From Eimeria necatrix (lineage: Eukaryota; Apicomplexa; Conoidasida; Eucoccidiorida; Eimeriidae), in NCBI RefSeq assembly GCF_000499385.1, contig NW_013655046.1, positions 5,468 to 15,467 on the forward strand: a DNA stretch of 10,000 nucleotides. The letters run 5' to 3'. Of this stretch, positions 8,866 to 10,000 are shown piece after piece. The notes beneath the pieces were generated by a model. It was given only the letters and a program-made list of their open reading frames with translations, ran no database searches and was not told the origin of the DNA. Each line of letters starts with the position of its first letter. Within the stretch, counting starts at the first letter, position 1. Made by a program: the position numbers and the translations under genes.

Positions 8866-9763
8866 AGCAGCAGCAGCAGCACCGCCGCTCTGGATAATTG
8901 CTGTTGAGATTTGGAAGCTGCTTGCGGCTGTGTCTGCAGCAAAAGAAAAAAAATTAATTCGATTTAAATGAATTAATAATGTTATTTAATTCAAATGAAT
9001 TAATGCTTTTTAAATGAATTAATGTTATTTAATTTAAATGGATTAATGTTTTTTAAATGAATTAATTCTATTCAGTTTTAATGAATTAATATTATTTAAT
9101 TTAAATGAATTAATATTATTTAATTGAAATGAATCAAATTGACCAATTCAAAAAAAAGTTGAAATAAAATAAAAAATGAGAAAAGCATTTGCGGCAAAAG
9201 TAATTAAGAAGATAAAAACAATTAAAAAGAAATAAAGAAATAAAAGAAATAAAAAACTAAAATGAATTAAAATGAACTGAAATGAAATAAGGTGAAGTGA
9301 AGTGAATTAAAGTGAATTAAAGCGAATCTAAATGAAATTAAAGTGAATAAAAATGAATTGAAGTGATTTAAAGTGATTTAAAGTGAATTAAAGTGATTTA
9401 AAGTGATTTAAAATGAATAAAAAAGCATTAAAGTGAATAAAAATGAACAAAAATAAACAAAAAAGAATTAAAATAACAAAAAAGAAGAAAAAAGAAGAAA
9501 AAAAGATAAAAATGAACTCACTATTTGCTGCTTGGAGGACGCGGTCGACGACGAGTCGCTGCTGCTGCTGCGTGAGGTGTCCGTACACCCGAGCCTGCAG
9601 CTCCTGTCGGATTTGGAAATCAATTTCATTTTTATTTTTATTTAAAGTTGCAGTTAATTCAGCTTTTCTTTTTGCAACATGTTGGACAAGAGCATCCAAG
9701 TCGTTGAGTTGGAGGCTGGCGCGGGCGACGTGCGCGTCTGCTGCTGCTGCTGCTGCTGCTGCG

Positions 9764-9797
<34 letters not shown>

Positions 9798-10000
9798 CCA
9801 GCGCCGCCTGCAGCAGCTGCAGCACCAAGTCCACCAAGTGTCTCCCTATTGCCAAAGGCCCTTCTAATTGGCCAATTAAAAATAAATATATTTCCGATAA
9901 AGGAATAATTAATTGTCCCCTTCCTCCCAGCAAAAGGGCCTTCAAGTTCTGCAGAGAGACCTTCGCGCTCGTCACCAGGATGTACGCTGACGCCCAAACC
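1342..10000 (-). CDS. Large multi-exon protein of unknown family, 3' ~1,200 codons (13 exons)
   Basis: I reconstruct one minus-strand gene from exons 10000-9522, 8933-8494, 8080-7843, 7130-6921, 6402-6319, 5545-5468, 5073-4967, 4808-4343, 4119-3715, 3661-3075, 2429-2351, 2037-1762 and 1514-1342. All introns use GT/AG. Every junction is phase-compatible, though the join of exons 3 and 4 is a best guess among three options. The protein alternates non-repetitive blocks (IVPFMREDWDRTFGG, DLCDERCYLKSDSTKGD, ATNFVFSADNTLMQLEAKL) with Ala, Ser, Gln and Gly-Ala-Pro inserts typical of Eimeria. It has a few hydrophobic stretches (exons 1 and 9) that could be membrane segments, and a helical, Lys-rich C-terminal part. 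I do not recognise the family. A coccidian-specific secretory or membrane protein is conceivable but unproven. The N-terminus is outside the window. Confidence 0.78.
1515..1761 (-). other. Phase-1 intron: AAAT array then CTG-repeat acceptor
   Basis: 247 bp from gtgagttt through an AAAT array (1668-1735) and a CTG/CTT repeat to ttgctgctgcag. The CTG repeat serves as the pyrimidine-bearing tract before the acceptor. One frame stays open across the whole intron (Leu/Cys runs). That makes an alternative, intron-retaining reading possible but compositionally unlikely. Confidence 0.6.
1762..2037 (-). CDS. Exon 12: Lys-rich helix and KCKWFSGHTLQQ block
   Basis: 276 bp, phase 1 both sides. It reads (E)MVLRQMAAAKGKKLEKLK, AGLEAALESLSEVTIGVSS, a Lys/Glu/Asn-rich insert (AAA/GAA codons, 1880-1925), NAVAFKCKWFSGHTLQQ, then AMDAERANMVSHVL. 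It ends CTT T|GTGAGT. The three methionines at 2047, 2035 and 2020 look like starts, but phase agreement with exon 11 argues they are internal. The Lys-rich insert may be a retained in-frame intron (GTGACA to CTCCAG), but the phases do not match. Confidence 0.78.
2038..2350 (-). other. Phase-1 intron with 18-bp palindrome
   Basis: 313 bp from gtgaaaat to ggtttcag. It contains the perfect palindrome gcggtgtacgtacaccgc (2204-2221), TGCATGCA at 2169-2176, GCATGCGC at 2240 and an ATAT/TTTA array. Confidence 0.72.
2204..2221. repeat. Perfect 18-bp palindrome around GTACGTAC
   Basis: gcggtgtacgtacaccgc is its own reverse complement. A 14-bp core copy is at 2432-2445 and a one-mismatch copy at 9576-9589. 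Confidence 0.9.
2351..2429 (-). CDS. Exon 11: RTLSHEAQLQVLSSKLALDM block
   Basis: 79 bp between gtacgtacaccag and ATAAAG|GTGAAA, phase 0 in and phase 1 out. It reads RTLSHEAQLQVLSSKLAL, then DMWCQAYK. Helical composition continues straight into exon 12 (YK-E-MVLRQMAAAKG). The upstream frame stays open through the palindrome (VYVHQ), so an earlier start is possible but has no good acceptor. Confidence 0.77.
2500..2687. repeat. 33-bp tandem repeat, six copies
   Basis: Units begin TTTTATT at 2500, 2532, 2562, 2595, 2628 and 2661, so the last spacings are exactly 33 bp and the earlier ones 30-33. The unit contains TTTTCATCTTTATGCAAATAG. Confidence 0.9.
2688..2747. repeat. (TA)n microsatellite
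   Basis: An uninterrupted run of about 29 TA dinucleotides, followed by TGTTTACATATATATAA. Confidence 0.95.
2765..2975. repeat. Degenerate ~45-bp AT-rich tandem repeat
   Basis: Four or five diverged units of the form CCAATTAAATG-CATTTAATTGCATTTAAACAAA. They include short inverted repeats (ATTAAATGCATTTAAT). Confidence 0.65.
3075..3661 (-). CDS. Exon 10: Gly/Pro/Ala-rich exon from GGGGCC blocks
   Basis: 587 bp, phase 1 in and phase 0 out (GATGAA|GTAAAA). It begins (H)LGSSVDLGFVTDVKDSS, continues through a Ser/Asn/Leu segment to SNPLSVLQAAIDFSHRCRG, then about 115 residues of Gly-Ala-Pro-Leu/Arg repeats (3455 to 3115), and closes TEDLSENIYAEIDE. The repeat part is likely disordered. AAACCCT-like heptamers also occur in the coding part as Asn-Pro. 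An intron inside 3470-3640 was considered, but no phase-compatible pair was convincing. Confidence 0.72.
3112..3445. repeat. GGGGGGCCCC palindromic G/C block
   Basis: Roughly 330 bp of GGGGGCCCCC-type palindromic units with short spacers. GC content is extreme against AT-rich surroundings. It keeps all reading frames on both strands open over long stretches, so the opposite-strand Gly-Pro frames are shadows of exon 10. Confidence 0.9.
3662..3714 (-). other. 53-bp intron made of telomeric heptamers
   Basis: From GTGAGGG to GCATGCAG. Removal joins C|AC (His) in phase 1, giving LFLH-H-LGSSVDLGF. Between the borders the intron is TTTAGGG repeats with one variant (ATTAGGG), and the acceptor is formed by a TGCATGCA octamer. 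Confidence 0.75.
3670..3710 (+). repeat. Telomere-like AAACCCT array
   Basis: Six heptamers, one of them the variant AATCCCT, on the + strand, bordered by TGCATGCA. It forms almost the whole 53-bp intron. Confidence 0.93.
3715..4119 (-). CDS. Exon 9: Gln-rich insert and hydrophobic segment
   Basis: 405 bp, phase 1 on both sides. It reads (A)FFLHTAVEEFRSSLLSKLG, AAIKSFFAGMFGKNKKGKM, PSGWQQLQQQLQQQQQVRS, then SLAALQSLANVFSSRFLKP and LLQQRDSPFLQQ. A hydrophobic stretch FFLIMQTLVGLWI comes next and is the best membrane-segment candidate in the gene. NPFPGFVLFEDPNQSNAKK and LFYSFLFLH complete it. It ends CAC C|GTGAGG, directly into the telomere-repeat intron. Confidence 0.82.
4120..4342 (-). other. 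Phase-1 intron: TTAA array plus telomere-like heptamers
   Basis: 223 bp from gtaaaaacc to ggggcgcgcag. The half near the donor is an ATTAATTA array (4235-4334). Near the acceptor is a run of TTTAGGG heptamers on the + strand (4144-4178). Confidence 0.78.
4144..4178 (+). repeat. Telomere-like TTTAGGG array
   Basis: About 4.5 near-perfect TTTAGGG units ending TTTGGGGG. It is oriented opposite to the AAACCCT array at 3670-3710 on the other side of exon 9. Confidence 0.92.
4343..4808 (-). CDS. Exon 8: Ser-rich exon with helical blocks
   Basis: 466 bp, phase 0 in and phase 1 out (ATGG|GTAAAA). It starts LLQQGPEI, then a long Ser run (AGC codons from a CAG tract at about 4739-4784). RSRRDQLGRLLETLASFEGK and KEKIGAAAAKELLANVDLLL follow, then RFTNIVKRD, a second Ser run, NLLLHTWVQLRST, Ala/Ser runs, and finally NAALVFTKLWLESKGDKFN and KPFGAALTSAGLQM. 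The first 12 bases could be removed by alternative in-frame acceptors. Confidence 0.8.
4739..4784. repeat. (CTG)n tract encoding poly-Ser on the minus strand
   Basis: About 15 uninterrupted CTG triplets on the + strand, read as AGC serine codons in exon 8. Shorter CTG and CAG tracts occur at 4461-4492, 4506-4521 and 4558-4580 in the same exon. Confidence 0.9.
4809..4966 (-). other. Phase-0 intron with AAAT/TTAA array and CTG acceptor
   Basis: 158 bp, from gtaaataaataa (an AAAT array running straight out of the donor) through a TTAA array to ctggctgctgcag. Two further in-frame CAG acceptors lie 9 and 12 bases downstream (exon starts 4799 and 4796). Confidence 0.65.
4967..5073 (-). CDS. Exon 7: ATNFVFSADNTLMQLEAK block
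   Basis: 107 bp between tttcccgcag and CAGCAG|GTAAAT. It reads (V)ATNFVFSADNTLMQLEAK, then LKRIGGFAVAHFGIGQQ. Free of repeats and strongly protein-like, it is probably the best-conserved piece of the gene together with exons 5 and 6. Phase 1 in, phase 0 out. Confidence 0.85.
5074..5467 (-). other. Phase-1 intron with long TTAATTAA array
   Basis: 394 bp. The + strand holds (TTAA)n at about 5336-5442, and TTTGAATTC/TTTTTAATCATTTA units at about 5100-5210. A GC-richer patch at 5215-5315 has short open frames on both strands but no 3n exon with usable borders. Confidence 0.7.
5468..5545 (-). CDS. Exon 6: SFGFLDLCDERCYLKSD block
   Basis: A 78-bp phase 1-1 exon between ttttcatttcag and GATG|GTGGGA. 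It reads (G)PRPSFGFLDLCDERCYLK, then SDSTKGD. Two closely spaced cysteines (C-D-E-R-C) could form a disulfide or a metal site. The donor GTGGGA is not ideal, but it gives the phase required by exon 7. The two other frames here are open but have no matching splice phase. Confidence 0.8.
5546..6318 (-). other. Longest intron, AAAT and TTAA arrays, two TGCATGCA octamers
   Basis: 773 bp from gtaaataa to atttcag. It has an (AAAT)n array at about 5562-5672 and ATTTATTTG and TTAATTAAC arrays elsewhere. TGCATGCA occurs at 5699-5706 and 6125-6132. A hairpin (AAAAGGAC...GTCCTTTT) lies at 5942-5970. A 24-nt candidate microexon (5915-5938) lies inside and is listed separately. Confidence 0.72.
5915..5938 (-). 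CDS. Candidate 24-nt microexon (optional)
   Basis: On the minus strand, tttttgtcctttttag is followed by 24 bases and then GTCAGC. The length is a multiple of three and it fits the phase-1 junction between exons 5 and 6, adding about NGKKGKKG before PRPSFGFL. The polypyrimidine tract is strong but the donor is weak. It could be a cassette exon or chance. Confidence 0.35.
6319..6402 (-). CDS. Exon 5: GIVPFMREDWDRTFGG block
   Basis: An 84-bp exon, phase 1 on both sides, between tactttttag and acag|gtaaat. It reads (G)IVPFMREDWDRTFGG, then PMNAALVDLLQT and the first base of Gly. No repeats; Trp, Met and charged residues make it look like a conserved domain core. Both splice sites are good. Confidence 0.85.
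6403..6920 (-). other. Phase-1 intron, AT/A-rich
   Basis: A 518-bp intron from gtgattc to ctttttag. The + strand is rich in AAATAAAAA and GAAAAAGAAA with one TGCATGCA at 6561-6568. Nothing coding is supported. Confidence 0.72.
6921..7130 (-). CDS. Exon 4: helical block ending RVQRLQQQ
   Basis: It reads SSELRRLSSGVSPAPSFNAL, then ISTGCFSATLDLIIKFNQH, FRDRKLFEIIEKDPLLS and DRLRLRVQRLQQQ, ending caag|gtgatt in phase 1. The 3' end is well supported. The start is uncertain: ggtgtacag (used here), ctcggag at 7120 or tatctccag at 7089 are all usable, and an ATG at 7191 is in frame. A smaller exon starting at 7006 after attttag was considered. The continuous reading is preferred because it has a natural protein composition. 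Confidence 0.72.
7131..7842 (-). other. Long intron with A/purine-rich + strand (AAAAT and GA-ACAAAAA arrays)
   Basis: About 712 bp with no supported exon. The + strand has AAAAT/AAAGT pentamers at about 7200-7380, then a block from about 7470 to 7835 made of GAGACAAAAAAG and GAAACAAAAAG units with very few T. On the transcribed (minus) sense this is a pyrimidine-rich run. The long Phe/Leu frames on the minus strand here are translations of this repeat, not genes. Confidence 0.65.
7843..8080 (-). CDS. Exon 3: EYVLENRG block, Ala insert, LFTSPQDIEARAK
   Basis: The acceptor gttttcag is followed in phase 0 by EYVLENRGTAGDFCSAEINL, then SSKKEKETVGDSFGD, two GCA-coded Ala runs split by PQQP, then GVALFTSPQDIEARAKA. 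The start is firm because phase 0 matches exon 2. The 3' end is not firm. GT at 7842 (phase 1) joins exon 4 at 7130 as AV-W-SSELRR; GT at 7846 (phase 0) would join an acceptor at 7120 as AKA-LRRLSS; a GC donor after AAG is also possible. Confidence 0.68.
8081..8493 (-). other. Phase-0 intron with telomere-like heptamers
   Basis: A 413-bp intron from GTGAGGC to gttttcag. Starting about 12 bases inside the donor it contains the telomeric array described separately. The rest is AT-rich with TTTTAATTC units at about 8100-8215. Confidence 0.78.
8402..8480 (+). repeat. Interstitial telomere-like AAACCCT array
   Basis: About 11 heptamers, a mix of AAACCCT and the variants AAACCCC and AAACCCAA. The last five units next to the exon are perfect AAACCCT. 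The array is intronic on the minus strand. It matches the Eimeria telomere-like heptamer. Confidence 0.9.
8494..8933 (-). CDS. Exon 2: Ala/GAPA-rich block with RIEYQPSGG segment
   Basis: The exon starts after ctgcag at 8934 (phase 1) and ends GCG|GTGAGG (phase 0), 440 bp. Order: TAASSFQISTAIIQSGG; an Ala run coded first by GCT then by GCA; LPQQRRYLMRFGG; five GAPA units from GGGGCCCCNGC repeats; a second Ala run; the non-repetitive block ARVRIEYQPSGGPRRYSF; a third short Ala run; then ELEGLKEIGSRLARGH and TETVFHSVTA. The conserved-looking parts lie on both sides of the repeats, so the repeats look like insertions tolerated in the protein. Frame choice rests on phase agreement at both borders. 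Confidence 0.8.
8625..8805. repeat. GGGGCCCC(T/C)GC palindromic G/C repeat block
   Basis: A cluster of GGGGGCCCCTGC 12-mers, mainly at 8703-8805, lies beside a CTG tract (8671-8702). In the minus coding frame it reads Gly-Ala-Pro-Ala. The core is self-complementary, so both strands look alike and give open frames in every direction. Confidence 0.85.
8836..8881. repeat. Inverted (CTG)n-(CAG)n tract
   Basis: Perfect CTG repeats switch through GGTG to CAG repeats, making a self-complementary trinucleotide hairpin. In the minus frame both halves encode alanine (GCT, then GCA) with one Pro (CCA) at the hinge. Confidence 0.85.
8934..9521 (-). other. Phase-1 intron with GAATTAAT and AAAGTGATTTA repeats
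   Basis: A 588-bp intron from gtgagttc to ttttgctgcag. The + strand shows a degenerate ATGAATTAAT/TTTAAATGAATTAAT array at about 8955-9135. A roughly 11-bp AAAGTGAATTA/AAAGTGATTTA array lies at about 9290-9440, and A/G-rich sequence at 9440-9510. No coding content was seen. Confidence 0.75.
9522..10000 (-). CDS. Exon 1 of the window (partial), Ala-interrupted helical block
   Basis: Open from the window edge to the donor AAT A|GTGAGT. It reads VWASAYILVTSAKVSLQN, then LKALLLGG and a hydrophobic stretch (LIIPLSEIYLFLIGQL) that contains no internal GT and so is not an intron. ARASLQLNDLDALVQHVA and QELQARVYGHLTQQQQRL follow after two GCA-encoded Ala runs joined by Asp near 9738-9795. It ends in phase 1 and joins exon 2 as QAAN-N-TAASSF. 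Mostly amphipathic helix is expected. Confidence 0.75.

Overview
The window looks like nuclear DNA of a coccidian apicomplexan, most likely an Eimeria species. Four kinds of signal support this: long CAG/CTG tracts inside exons that give poly-Ala, poly-Ser and poly-Gln runs; interstitial telomere-like AAACCCT/AGGGTTT heptamers; repeated copies of the palindromic octamer TGCATGCA; and small GC-rich exons separated by very AT-rich introns. The combination is the known signature of repeat-rich Eimeria segments. The species cannot be fixed from the sequence alone. No rRNA, tRNA, CRISPR array, prokaryotic operon or transposon coding region was seen.

Layout: positions 1-1220 on the + strand hold the 3' part of a gene with two tandem C2H2 zinc fingers. 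The first finger is split by a phase-0 intron (254-647), and a long poly-alanine tail encoded by both CTG and CAG tracts follows. About 120 bp after its stop, a convergent minus-strand gene ends (stop at 1342-1344). That second gene fills the rest of the window and runs off the right edge. I reconstruct 13 exons: 10000-9522, 8933-8494, 8080-7843, 7130-6921, 6402-6319, 5545-5468, 5073-4967, 4808-4343, 4119-3715, 3661-3075, 2429-2351, 2037-1762 and 1514-1342. Eleven of the 12 junctions have matching codon phase and GT/AG borders. The third intron has weaker borders. The result is about 1,200 residues of one helix-rich protein whose family I do not recognise. It carries Ala, Ser, Gln and Gly-Ala-Pro low-complexity inserts between non-repetitive blocks.

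The introns hold almost all of the simple repeats: TTAA, AAAT, AAAAT and TA arrays, a 33-bp tandem repeat, an A/purine-rich block and telomeric heptamers. One intron, 53 bp long, is built almost wholly of telomeric heptamers. The exons hold the CAG/CTG tracts and two palindromic GGGGCCCC-rich blocks. The two genes show no functional link to each other beyond being convergent neighbours.

Main points for follow-up: the telomere-repeat mini-intron; the inverted telomeric arrays around exon 9; a frame-preserving 24-nt candidate microexon at 5915-5938; the GGTGTACGTACACC palindromes next to splice acceptors; and CTG/CAG tracts that themselves form (tandem) 3' splice sites.
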